Below are positions 1-14,400 of a stretch of 64,000 nucleotides of DNA, piece by piece. The DNA comes from Brachyhypopomus gauderio (lineage: Eukaryota > Chordata > Actinopteri > Gymnotiformes > Hypopomidae): contig NC_135214.1 in NCBI RefSeq assembly GCF_052324685.1, positions 30,856,206-30,920,205 on the forward strand, in the 5' to 3' direction. The notes under the pieces were generated by a model, which was given only the letters and a program-made list of their open reading frames with translations, was not told the DNA's origin and made no database searches. The translations under genes and the position numbers were made by a program. The stretch's first letter is position 1, and each line of letters opens with the position of its first letter.

Positions 1-41
1 CAGTAGATTGATCAGTGGTTATCTGCGATCGATTATCTGAC

Positions 42-1295
42 CTGATTTTCCTGACATGGGCCCTGACAGTACTCTGTGAGCGTCTCCAGGGTCTGGGTGA
101 TCAGGCCCACATTGCTCTCGTTGATGTAGAGGCCCAGAAGGCCCAGGCCTCCAGTTGTGCTCCCACACATGATGTCCAGGAACTGCAGTGTCTCACACAC
201 CAGGTTATAGTTTGTCTTGTTGTTCTGACAGCGGAGGAAATTCTGAAGCAAAATCAGATAATGGGGATATTCAGACTAACATTCAGAAGATCATGACAGA
301 TGGCCCGTCTCAGATCAGACCTCAGTATAGCCTGAACAGTAGAGATGGCCTGTCTCAGATCAGACCTCAGTATAGCCTGAACAGTAGAGATGGCCTGACT
401 CAGATCAGACCTCAGTGTAGCCGGAACAGCCGGATTCACCTGCAGGTCTTGGTTGTGGTTCTCACACAGCAGCTGCAGGAAGCGCAGAATGGGCTTCATG
501 ATGGTGACGGAGGGCCCCATCTCTGTCTGCACCTCCTGCTGTTCAATGTGGGGAGGAGGAGGAAGCGCCTGGCCCAGTGCAGGGGAGGCCTGACGTCCAA
601 ATGAGGTCACACCACCTGGGTGATACACCAACGGCTGGGGCCCGGCTGACAGGAGACAGCAAATGTACTTAAGTTCATGTATTCATTTTCTTATATGGCA
701 CAGTTCTTTGTACCTGTACTAATAATCATTTGCATTATAAGTTCTGTGAGTCTGTGTTGTTTCACCTGGCTCCAAATCTTTCTCAGTTTTGGCCTTGTGA
801 GTCATTTCACCCACATTGACTGAAACGGTGGCCTTAACGTCCATCTGCGCGATTTTCATCCGATCATTTAGAACTTTAAAGAACTTCTCTGACTTGTTGT
901 CACCCATCATCAGTTTGTAAAAGGAGTTCTAAAGTAAATAAAAAGGTAAAAGTTTTACTTATTCTCAAAATGTATGTTTTTTCAGCATAGTTCTAACAGA
1001 ATAAAGTCAAGTTAAGAACAAAGTCAAAGATTAAAACATCTTGAGCAACTTTAAAAATTCTCCCAGTCTAGACATACAGTATAAACCCAACGACTCTGAC
1101 TGAGAAACAGCATCTGCACCTGTATCTCTGTGTTGCCTCCCTCTAGCAGACAGATGGCTAGCTGAATGCTCTCTTGGAAGATCTTATCATTTTTGGTGCT
1201 CATAATGAGGTCCGTGAAAAGCTTTGTGGCACCCTCTCTATCTAGACGACACTGTATTGCTGCCACAGCAACCCAGTCTCTCTCCATCTCTCCAC

Positions 1296-1331
<36 letters not shown>

Positions 1332-4262
1332 TAAGCAACTGACACTAAACCACAGTATGAATTCTGAATCACTCAAAAGTAGTACAGAGTAGTTGTAGAT
1401 CTAGTGTTCAGCAGTGATACAGTCTGTTTCTTTACTATAGTAGGCATTTGTCTTTCTACAACAACTTCAACAAACCTCCCGGTCCAAGTTCAACCAGATC
1501 AGTTTTTATGCTCTTTTTGCTGTTGAACAGGTAATTCTGCAGCAACAATTTCCTCAAGCCAGTCCCCTTTAAAAAGAAACACTTTTATATTAGTGGACAA
1601 GCAGAAAAATGGACCAGGCAGACCAACATGCAATATATCATGCCTGAACATCTGACCCTCTCATCAAAGTCCAGAGTACGGATCAGCATCTCCTGAAGAG
1701 TTCGCAGGACCTTAATGCAGAGTTTCTCCTCTGACTTCATCAGAGCTTTGGTGTGCTGTATTAGCCTGGAGAACACAGAGAAGAAACGAACACACTCAGG
1801 CACAGCGATACAAAATGAATGCAGTCCATCTCACCAGTGGCAAACACCATAAAACATCTCTCTCCGTTTTGCTTAACGGTTAAAGTCCACGAGGCTTCTG
1901 AGGTCACGACCCCTCCCACTGCAAGCAGCAGCAGCTATTCACTTAGTTGAGGACTCACTTGGAGATGAAGCCCCCAGACTCACAGCGCATGCGAGCGTCG
2001 GTGCCCTCCAGGAAGAGCAGCTCGGGCTGGTGCAGAACGTCCACCAGCACCGACAGCTCGGCGTTCACCAGCGGCTTCAGACGCTCCTCCAGAGTGTTGA
2101 TGATGTCCTGTTAGAGCACAGAGGCAGGTGCTCGTGAGGTCCTTAAGACACCCTTCCTCTGTCTCCGTTTGTGTATTACCACTTTCCTACACTCCTTACG
2201 CAGGCAGTAACAATACACCTTTATCATTCAGATAGGCAGTTTTATTTGCAAAAGGCCAGAAAAGCTGCAGGTTGTCATTCAAAGCAGGCAGGACCAGCAC
2301 ACCTGATTCAGCTTGTCTAATCAGTAGATCTTCGTTGTCAAACACCACATCAGTTGCATTGTGCTCCTGCATGGCTTGGATTTCTAAAGATCAAGCCTCC
2401 CCAAAAGCGCACACACCTGTAGCTTCTCGATGATGTTTTTGTAATCCCAGGGGTTGTTGGGGGCGGAGGGTCGTGTGGAGCGAGAGGAACTCTTGTAGCT
2501 GGGGTTTAAGCGTGACAAGGTGTTCAGCGAACTGTTGCTCAGCATCAGGTTAACATGAGCGTCTATCTCCACTGGCAGAGAGATGGACCGGCTCTTAACT
2601 GTGGAAACGATCAGTACAAAGCAAGAACAACTTAGGCGTCATGCAACAGAGCACTAAAAAGTTATAAAAACTCTACTTTGCATATTTACTTGAATCAATG
2701 TAAACATATGCCTTTACTCTGCTGTTTAAATCTTTGATAAACAAAGCCTTAAGTGGTTTTAGCTGTTGTGAGGGTCCTTAGCTCTGAGGCGTTGAAGAGT
2801 CAGAGGGAGGGGGCAGCCTCGCCGTACCTGTCATGGCCAGCGTGCGTATGCAGCCGTCCACCAGGCCCTTCTGCTGCTGGGGAAGCCAGGGAGAGTCCAG
2901 CAGGCGCATACTTGACTGCAGCAGCCGAGTCACTATGGTGTGATGAGACTGGAGAAACCCCTCCCACCAGCCGCGAAAGGTGAAGACATGATCTCAGAAC
3001 AGTGACCACACTCTAGAACTTAACACCAGGGTGCTTGACAACTTTGGTCTATGACCATGGAAAGTCCTTTAGGGTTTTATTTTAGACACAGCTTACATTG
3101 TTGTTCCATGTAATATGGGTTGTCTACTGGAAATTAGGGAAATTAATTAATTAATAAAATAAAATTAATGCTTATCTTGGTGCTGGTTAATATAGGAACT
3201 GATTCCTGACTGGAAACAATGAACAGTGAGTCGTAACTCCTCAACAGTGACTGTCCAAGGCTGTAGAGGACTCACCTGCAAGGAGGTGCTGTTTTCAGAG
3301 AAAGGTGAACTGAAGAAGGCGTTTATAGTGTCCAGCACCACATGGACCACATACTTCTCCAGCATCGGGTCTGTTACACGTTTGTCACGGTTACTGCACA
3401 CCTAGATAGAGCAAAGAATATTGCAATGTAGTCTCTGAAGGCTCCTAGTTCAGGACTCACAAAGAAAGCTCACAAAGATCCATGGTTAGCTAATCCTGTC
3501 CACTGATGCAATAATCTTCTCCGCTGACAAGGATATTCACCTTCCTAGCAGGTTTAAAAAAATATATCATGCAATGGCAGTTCCTGTGTTCTTCCATCCT
3601 TGACAAAGAAGTGCCATAGAGTCTGGCTAACGTGAGGTTAGAGAGCACACCAAACACCGTCTTACCCTGGCCATGTCTACAAGGAAGTTCTCAAACAGGT
3701 TCCATATATGGTTGCTGGTGTATATCTCCTTCATCTCCACCTCTGTGTCCACGTAGCAGTGGTTCACGAAATTCACATAGGCAATTTTCACCTGAGACGT
3801 AGGAGACCAAGACCAACGACCACAGGTGACCAGCAGTCCAAAGCAACCGTTCATGTGAGTGTTACATTTCCATGCAATGCAGCTTGAAAAAGCACTCTTA
3901 TTGCACAGTTTAAGACAAACACCCACCCCCCCAGACCCCCCCACCAACCTCTGTGATGCAGTCCTCATGGGTGACCACTCTAACCACATCCTCTAGGGGC
4001 AGCAGCGAGGTGCATTTGATCTCTGTGTAGACGTTTTTGCCCTCGGCGCAGGCCGCCAGCAGCTCCACCAGAGAGATGTGGTAGCGGAGGGGACTGCTCT
4101 CCTGGACGCCCTCTCTAGACTCAGCCATGAGCTGCAGCATGGTGGCGAAGGACGCCTTGTCGTTGTAGAACACCACCACGTCTTCGCCCGCATTGGTTAG
4201 CTGTGGCGTCACGCAAATAACAAGCTCAATTATTAAACAAATTATTTGCTTATTTGTTCTGT

Positions 4263-4304
<42 letters not shown>

Positions 4305-4663
4305 TTCAGTAAACTGAATGCCTCCTCAATGACGCAGCAGGATATTGCGCAATCAAAACCATCACATTGTAACTGGACGATTTGTTAGGGGATGTTGAGT
4401 TATTGTCGATTGTGATTGGTTACAGTCAACACCCAAGCCATGATACTGTGAGTCAGTCATACCTCAGTCATGATCATGTCCTGGCATTTCTTCACGTATT
4501 TGCCCTCAGCCTTGATGATGGTGTGCAGGAAGTTGAGGTACTGCACATGGCGGCCGTGAGTGGCCAGGCAGTGGATGAAGTGATGCAGGACCGTCTCACT
4601 GATCTCTGTACACAGCATGTAGTTGTTACTGAAGATATGCTGTACTGTCTCTGCTTCCAGGAT

Positions 4664-4705
<42 letters not shown>

Positions 4706-7700
4706 CGACACTCAGCATAAGTGCAGTAATGCGAGTCATCAGTGGCAGGTATAAGCTGAAGGTGCTACAGTAGGTAATACACGGATGTGGTGTACAGAGA
4801 TACTGTGATGTACAATGCAACACAAGAAAGCCGTACTCCAGGGGTAAGGAAGAGGTTGAGGTGTTTGTGGAGCAAAGCCTGGTTCTCCTGGTTTCCAGTA
4901 CAGAACTTCTGCAGGAAAAGGTGGGTGAACCTAATGATCTCCTGCATTTTCTTGTCATTCTGTCAACAGGAACAGACAATGTAACATTAGTGACCTGAGA
5001 ATGCAATACCACCTGCAGGAATCTACAGGAATCTCCTGGAGTATTCTCAAACATATACATTACTTATCAGTGGCAATCCCAAACATGCTTGTTCAACAGT
5101 ATACGAGTCTTCACCAATTTGGATTTTCTCTTTCTTAAATTACTTCATGGACACTAGGTGGCACTGTATTACAAATTTTGCAGTACAATCTACATGAAAT
5201 CACTTCCTCATGGCCCCACTCACTCGATCATAGGAGACCTGCAGCAGGTCCAGCATGACCTTATGGGCACCCATGTTCTTCAGAAGTCTCTGCTGCTTCT
5301 TGAACACTCCAGAGCTACACATCTTGTTCAGACGCTCCAGAATCTGGGAAGGAAAGGCAAGGCACCTCAATTTAATACTTGATGTCCATACATTAATTCA
5401 GTCGGTCCATTCATTCATACCAGTTAAAAAAATAAAGTGCTTCTTGTGCATTAAGTATATATTGTGCAAGTTAGTCCTGTCCCCGTGCTTGTCTTCGTGA
5501 GTTCTATCCGTTTGAGTCTGGTACGTGTATGCGTGCATGCATGCTAGATGTTTGCTCAGCGCAACGGTCTGTAGGCGCTTTGCTAATAAACTGTGTATTT
5601 TTGATGTCAATCATCATACCTCGCCCGTGACACAAACCTCTTTGACTTTTTGGTAGTTTTCATTGCTTTTCTCAAGCTTTTCCTTCTCGGAAACAACACC
5701 ATCAGCAGCCTACCCAAAATAGAAAAAAACAAAAAAAACAAAAGGTTAAGCGGAGCAAACATGCGGTTCTGTTAAATCCATTTAACCCATTTCCTGTTAA
5801 ATCCATTAGCAACCGGAGAATCCCTCGACAAACCCACCTCTCCCTTATCTTTACTCCCCTCTCCTCCAGAGCTGCTTTTCTTCTCCACCCAGAGCTCAGA
5901 CTTCTCCACCATGGTGCGCAGGAGGTCCAGGTTGCTCTTAATAAGCTTGTAGCTGTCTACGTCCTGCTCAGAAATCAGGAGTTGGACCTGCAGAAAACAT
6001 ACATTTGTATGTAAAAGGACAAATGCAAAGACGTTTAAACAACAAGTCAGATTTGTGTCAGAGGATTTGTGATGGACCAAACAGGCCATTATGCCACAGA
6101 AGTCCCGTCCTATTGTTTGTAGGTTTGCTAACCAGTGTGAAAATATGTGCCATGGGTGTGGTTTATTATTAACTAACCTGCTTGAAAGTGTGGAGGACCT
6201 CCTGTCTCTGGCTGAAGTGTTTGAAGAGGAGCTGCAGAGCCCCGGACACCAGCGGAGGGTAGTCATGCATGATGAGATGGATGAGCACACGCAGGAACAT
6301 GCGGCCTCCCTCGTCATCCACCTCCAGAATGCTGTTCCCTTTCCTAATGCACATCACAAAAAAGTTAATCATGGCCATTAGAGACAAACGACATACCTAG
6401 CACATTTACCAGAATGCCACAAAATAAGAAGGATGCAGAGGCTACATACCCAACACCAAACATGGCCTCCGCCTGTTCTCCTATTCGCTGCAAGTTGAGG
6501 GTTGCTATTGGAGAGACACGTGCGTTTCAAGTGCAATGATAATGCCTCAAAGCCTAATGATATGTACCAGCAGCTTAATAATTGCTAGTAAGTGATAGCT
6601 ACTTTACGTTACGTTACCTGCCTGCTCCACTGCTGATGTAGCATCAGCATCTGCCATTGGATACACCTCCACAAACTCCTTCTTGAAGACGGAGAGCAGG
6701 AATGAGAGGCGATAGTCCAGCCGCACGTTGAGGATAAACTGCACATCGAAGCAGAACAGGTCAGTGGAGGTTACAGCACCAATCCCAGTGATCCTACATT
6801 CACAAATGTGGATGAACTGCATACTTGCAAGATCTCCAAGATCTTCAGCTTGGTGTCCATGACCGTTATGTCCTTGTTGTCGATGCTGTCCTTGGTGCGG
6901 GCCTGCCCGTTCAAACCAATGATGGCGCGACCTGGGCCAGCTATGATGGACTGCTTCCTGCTCAGCACCATGGTAGACATCATATGGCCCACTCCATGGA
7001 TGGAGCGCCGAATGTTCTTGCCTGAGATTAATGAACATCATAACATCATCATAACAACGTCTAACTGTGTCCTATGAATGTGCTCAGACCAATGCAAGAC
7101 CATTTGCTCTCCATGACAGCTGAAAGTAACCACATTCAGACCTTTACAGACTGTCATACTGTCTCAGACACATAACAACAAAGCAACCTCCAAGAGTGGA
7201 GAAGCTATGGATAAAAAAAATGACTGGTAATATTAGATCTTCTGAGGAACCAACTAAAGCCTCCCCTCTCCCAAAACTGTGGTTCAGGGACTAGCTTACA
7301 CAAACTGGAAATGACTCGAGGATTACATGTGGTTAATTGTGGTGTAACGAAACCTTACGTTTATGCCTGTCAAACGTTGAAACTCAGCGAGTAAGACTAA
7401 GAAGTACTCACTGCTGCTATCCTCGTGGAACATGGGACTGACCATGTTTGGGGTCGGAATGCAGTCGATAATCCCAAGAAGGGTGCGCGTAAGTCGTAAC
7501 AGTTCAAAGAAGCTGTAGAACCCAAAGTAGATCAGATGCCTGGCCAGACTCACCACCTGAGCAGAGGCCATGTGACAACACATAAACCAATGATTATCTT
7601 ATGGACATATAAACACAGTCCCAGCAGGTCTACTAAAGAAGGCTCATTACAGCAGGGTGGCTTCCCCATGCCACATACCTCATAAGTCAGTTTATTTTTC

Positions 7701-8361
7701 TCCTCATCAGCAAAAGGCAAGTCGTCGTTAAGAACATTGTTGAGATATTCTTCCATGAAACCCATGGTGTTGGCAAACTTGTTCTTCTTGTTGTCTCTTG
7801 AGTAGTCCATATGAGAATCATAACTGGAACAAAAAGGGCCTTCGATTTAGGACCAGCAGATACCGCAAATCACAGCTGTGGGCTGCCCAAGTAAATATGC
7901 AATGATCTAAATTGATCGTACTCTTTGATCGTTATTGAAGTGGGGATCTCAGTCCAGAGGCGAGCAAACTTGACAGGGGTCACGAGTTCCTGGGGGTCAC
8001 GGTCCACATGGGCATGTAGCATGAGTCTGCAGAAAGACGCCCGTAGGTCGTACGGAAGAGTCTCGTCCATCATGCACAAGAAAATCAGCTCCACGTCCAA
8101 CTGCTTGGAGATCTCATCAATAGCAAGATACTGGCGGTCCAAACACATACGTGCGTAGAGCTTTAGCTGGTACCTAGGGAAGAAAGACCTTCATGTGACT
8201 GAAAGACCTCAGAATGTGAGGACAGCTAACAAACCAAAAAGACCAGTTTGGTAAACGCTGTAAAGGACATCTCATCTAATATCTCACCTCATGATAGTAA
8301 GGGTTTTAAATTACAACTATGAAACATTATGTCTCCAACAGTTTCTCTTCTCTGTATCTCT

Positions 8362-8400
<39 letters not shown>

Positions 8401-11400
8401 GTAGTATGTCAGCACATTCTCGTCATGAGTGTTTCCTTGTCTGGCCTCTTGAGCAAGCTGTCGAATACTCTTCTCTTGACTCTCATTGGCTTTATCAGTC
8501 CATATCAGCCAGACCTCGTCTTCCTCTCCATACTCCTCCATATACTCAGCAGTGTGATTATTCTCCTTAGGGCTACGTCGCCTGTATATGAATGCATGTA
8601 CATGAAGAGTGTATCAATCAAATGTCTACTAAACAATATATCAATTTGCATATTAACACACCTGTTACTGCTCAAAGCTCTTTTGTATCTAATTATAGAT
8701 ACAGGCCATAAAGATGAACTGTTTATCACTCTTAATGAACTCACTCTGTTTTGATGAGAATATCCTGGTTTTTAGGGTCCAGCACGCACTTGCAAATCAA
8801 TTCTTGAGTCACTGGGATGGCGACGTTATTCGACACACACAGGTCTGACAAGTAGTCCAGAAACCTTTGGCAGAATTGTGTTATTAGCAAAACCTTCACT
8901 GCACAGCGAAACTGTATTACATTAACTGATAAAGCTCTGAAGCTCACTCAGGAAAAAAACCCTGTGACCAGGTTCAGAGTGTGACGGTACTGACCGGGTT
9001 GGCGGTGTGACGGTACTGTGATGGTACTGACCTGGGTTCCCTGTTCCTGCGCACCAGGCTCACAAAGGTCTCAACTTCAGTCTTGGTGATGTGCTTCTCC
9101 AGCAGCTTGCGGTTGTTATGCAGTAGAGCAGTGATTGTGTCCTCAGCCAATATGTCATAACCGATCTGAGACTGCATGACCCCAAACTGCTTAGCTATGT
9201 ACTCCTAAGAGAGGGTAGAAGGAGCAAGAGAAGGAAAGTTCATGGCATTGGACAGTCCATGCAATAATTATAAATGAAAATAAATAATAATTATGGAACC
9301 TTAAGCTATATTTAACATTCCTCTTCCAAACTCATATGCTTCCATTACTGACTAGAGTACTAGTGAGTATTATTTTACTTCATGCTTTACATACTTCCTC
9401 TAAAAGTGCCATCAATAAAACCAAAGCAAGGCCCGTGTTGGTGTCTCTACCTGGTTCTTGCGGTAGTCCTCCTGGGAGTGGCGCAGGACCCTGTAGCAGA
9501 GACGGAGCATGTACTGGTACGGGGCATTCTTCTGATCCGACAGCTCTTCCAGACGGAGGACAGGACCTTCACTTCCTCGCTCTTTAAATGGAGCCTTAAT
9601 GATCCCGAATATCTGAGCCAGTGAAGGCAGTGTGGAGTTAGTTACCACACCAAGCCCGATGACTGACGCAGACAAATCACTGCACTAGATCAAGGCTTTG
9701 GTCAATAACTCTCCAGTTTGTTAACGGGTCATGGCAGACTTTGTTACTGTGTTCTGCCTTGAACATACAGTCCTCAGCTCAGGGTTAGTAAAGGTTAGTA
9801 ATCACACCCCTACTAAGTAAACTCCATTTCCATAAGAAGATTTTGTTAACTGCTCTTTGAAGTGGCAGAGCCTTAAAAATCTATAGACCTGTTTGAGAAT
9901 GTTTTGTTCCCGCATGAGTTTCTGTCTCTCTCGGTTGGGTTTGGACATGGTCACCTCCAACACGGGCTGCCCACTGTTCATCTGGTCAACCACAAAGAAC
10001 ACCATGTCTTCCAGTAGCTTAATGGCAAACCTACACAATGCAGACATGGAGGCATTTAGAAAACTGATCATAATGGAGTTAATGGTCTTAATTTGTTAAT
10101 GGCTCTCAAGGTTTGTTAACGATTATTTTAAGCAATAAATAATGCTGAGGGACTGAAAAAGCATAAAAATATATAAATATTACATACATAAGTTTAAGTT
10201 TAACTATAGAATTTCTGTGTTTGGACTTAACCTCCTGTCATTTGGACTGATGAAACCTGTGTTGAACTTGTCCACCACAGTGCTCAACATTAAGCTGGCA
10301 TCGTTTGCGAAGTCCAGGTCTCGGATCTCCATGACAGGCACAGAGACGATGGCAAATGCCTCTTTGTCCTCTTTAGTGGGGCAAGTGCCCAGCTAGGACA
10401 ACACAAAAAATGTGGAATTGGGTGAAGGCAATGAACGTGTTTGGTTACCAATTAACTTCCAAAATGGGAACTGATGTTCACATAAAATAAACCAAAATAT
10501 TAAGCTTTCAAGATATAACTTTGAAGTAAATAATGTACCATTATCAATTAAAATGTGATGTCCAAATATTAGCAATAGGGTGAATGATCTAAAATAGGGT
10601 GACCAAACGTCCGTATTTCACGCCCGGTACAGAACGTGAAATACGGACATGTCCCGGGAAATACGGACGTTTGGTCACCCTAATCTAAAACACTGTGATT
10701 GCCTTTCTTTTCTTACCATCAAGCGAATGGGCCTCTCCTCATCAATGTCAATGGGCACACTAGTGCTTTGGATCCATGTGTTTGTGCACAGATGACGGAA
10801 ACGCACATACGAGTTTCTGTTCAAGGGAAGCCAGAAGACAGGACAGAAGCTTACACACATAGCTAGGGGTTACTATTCAGACGATGAGAAGAACACGGCC
10901 TAAACAATTGCAGACTTATATGCATCTCCTCAGGCAAACACTATGCCTGCGGGAGCCCAAACACTATCCTCCAGCTGTAAGCAGTAAGCAGCACTGCACC
11001 TTGGGACAAACGAGTCAGTCTTCTGCAGCGTGGTGGGGTCCAGCTCAAACAGCGAGGCGATGTCGTTGCCGTGTGTCACCGCCACCAGCTTGTATTTAAT
11101 CTTCTCGCCCAAGCTCCTCTTACCACTTCGGCTGTTTTCAGTCTGAACAGAGACATTCATAAAGGCGTGGGGGGAGGGGGAGAGCACCGAAACAGAACAA
11201 CCACAACTCTGAACTGGCTTTCAGCATGGTGGGCACCCCCTCAGTTACAACACTGCATTACCTGTGATTGTAACTCATTGCTGTCCCCTCTGTAACCAGG
11301 GTTCTCCTGAAAGAAAGAAAGAAAGAAAGAAAAAAATAATAATAATCACACAGGCTCTGGAAGAAGAGTTCTTCTACTCCGTGTTCCCTTCTTAAAGGCA

Positions 11401-14400
11401 TTTTTACCTCTGCGGCAAGGTAGTTTCCGGTTGCCAGATGCTTGAAGCGGTACAGACTGTTCCAGTGGCCTGCTCCTCCTCTACAAGGATCGTGGTGCAC
11501 CACCTACATAAAAAAAAGGTAAATTCACCTCCACGACACAGGAAAATATTACCAATAACTTGACTACCAGTTTCTGATATACAGAAGATGCCACAGTACC
11601 TCCACTTCCCACAAAGCATTGGAGCTGGTGGCGGAGGTAGCGGACTGGCGCAGTGTGGTACGCAGGAAAACGTGCAGCTTGGATTTGTACTCGTCGCAGG
11701 TCAGAAACTTCTCTTGTTCCGCATGGAAAAGTCGTACTACGTCACCCTATGGCAGAAAACAGTACAACCTCTGATACAGCAGTACACGTGAGCCAAACAG
11801 AGGCGCGAAACGCTGCTCAGCTAGGACGAAACTCATGGGAGAATGGGATAGTGATGTGCACTTTATAGGCTAAACACCCATTATAAAATCTTAAGAGTGA
11901 AATATGGTGAGCTTGAACAAGGATGGTCATTAAAAACCACTTACTCCTTTGAGAACTTCATCTTTGTGATCACTGAACATCATGAACAGGTTGATCTTCC
12001 AGCTAGTGTTGCCATTCACAGAGTTGACCTGCAGGGGGAGAATCACACTCATTCCATCATTTGCATGCAGAAAAACTTCCACTTGATTTATAAGCTAAAT
12101 CTCTTAAACTGACTGATTCCAGAAACGTGATCAATGTTCAAGTGACTTAAGTTTGCCAAAACTTTCCTAAACTCACCATATAAATGTAACTCCTTTCATT
12201 TTCACTACTCACATTTACATCTCCAGCATTTGGCCGACACTCTTATCCACACTGATTGACAGATGTGATGACTGCTCAGTAACTATTCATCTACAGTATA
12301 TAGTTCATATCATAGTGGACAGCACAGCCACTGGCCAGCCCACCTCTTTGCACCCGGGGTGGTCAAGGAGCTCATAGTTGCTGGCGTGTAGCGGCTGTCC
12401 TGCATTTACAGGGTTGAGCACGACTTTGTCTCCGACCACCACCTGATGAAGAACACATGCAAGGCAAAACCACTCAGGCTTGGTAGGCAGTAAAACATCA
12501 GAAGGACGTGCAAATCTAGAACCTTTGGCTGTTGAATTTGCATGCATTTGTATAGCTTGGAAAATGTGGAGTGTGTGTGTTTTGTGTGTGTGTGTGTGTG
12601 TGTGCTTCAGTAAATTACATTGTCTCCATTGGCCCTGAGCTTCCAGAAGGGCTGAATGAACATCCAGGATCCCTCGTTGCCGGTGCCGTCTAGAGTGACC
12701 CGCATGGCGTTTTTTTCCAGCAGGGCAGGAAGGCGCTTATTCACAGTCAGGTACTTATTGCTCTTCATGTGCAGGAGCTGCCAACACACCACAGTGCACT
12801 AGTACCGCCACATCCACACTGCACTAGTACCGCCACACCCACATCCACACTGCACTAGTACCGCCACACCCACATCCACTAGTACCGCCACATCCACACT
12901 GCACTAGTACCGCCACACCCACATCCACACTGCACTAGTACCGCCACACCCACATCCACACTGCACGGGTTCCGCCACACCCACATCCACACTGCACTAG
13001 TACCGCCACACCCACATCCACACTGCACGGGTACCGCCACACCCACATCCACACTGCACTAGTACCGCCACACCCACATCCACTAGTACCGCCACACCCA
13101 CATCCACACTGCACTAGTACCGCCACACCCACATCTACTAGTACCACCACACCCACATCCACACTGCACTAGTACCACCACACCCACATCCACACTGCAC
13201 TAATACCACCACACCCACATCCACACTGCACTAGTACCACCACACCCACATCCACACTGCACTAGTACTGCCACACCCACATCCACACTGCACTAGTACC
13301 ACCACATCCACCACGGTTAGCCCCTCTCCCAGCTGTCAATCACGTATGTTTTGTTTATGTAGCCATGTGCGTTCATAGTGTCTCTTTGTATTTTGTAACC
13401 CAGCCCTCTCATTACTGGATTTGTGTGTTGCTCATTTGGGCTTGTCTATTTAACCCTGGTGTTTGGTCTTATGTGTGGTTGTTCATTGTTGCTGTCGTGG
13501 TTTCACTTACAGCCCTGTATACTTTCACGTTTTCGCTTCCTTGTTATATTACGGTTTGATTCTGTGTTCAGTATATCTTTGCGTCTCGGATATTTCATGT
13601 AAGTATGGATGCCATGTAATAAATCTCCCTCTCCTTGACCCCGCTGGCGTTACACACCCACACTGCACTAGTACAGTCACATCCACACTGCACTAGTACC
13701 ATCACACCTACATCCACACTGCACTAGTACCACCACACACTACACCCACACTGCACTAGTATCATCACACCCACATCCACACTGCACTAGTATCACACCC
13801 ACATCCACACTGCGTTACTACCACCACATCTACATCCACACTGCATTAGTATCATCACACTGCATTAGTACCACCACACCTACATCCACACTGCATTAGT
13901 ACCACCACATCTACATCCACACTGCATTAGTATCACCACATCTACATCCACACTGCACAAGTATCATCACACCTACATCCACACTGCACTAGTACCGCCA
14001 CATCTACATCCACACTGCACTAGTATCATCACACCCACACTGCATTAGTACCACCACACCTACATCCACACTGCATTAGTACCACCACATCTACATCCAC
14101 ACTGCATTAGTACCACCACATCTACATCCACACTGCACAAGTATCATCACACCTACATCCACACTGCACTAGTACCACCACACCTACATCCACACTAACT
14201 ACTACCACCACATTCACACTGCACTAGTACCACCACACCTACAGCCACACTGCATTAGTACCACCACACCCACATCCATACTGCATTAGTACCACCACAC
14301 CTACATCCACACTGCATTAGTACCACCACACCTACATCCACACTGCATTAGTACCACCACACCTACAGCCACACTGCACTAGTACCACCACACCTACAGC

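Noticed and set aside
1051..1338. Poly-Cys/Val leader (VCVCVCVC) in front of an itpr3 exon frame
   Set aside because: It is the GT microsatellite of the intron read in frame; the exon starts at the AG acceptor (1295).
12935..13162. 75-residue reverse frame of repeated [17 protein letters not shown] units
   Set aside because: It is the translation of the 31-bp minisatellite, not a gene.
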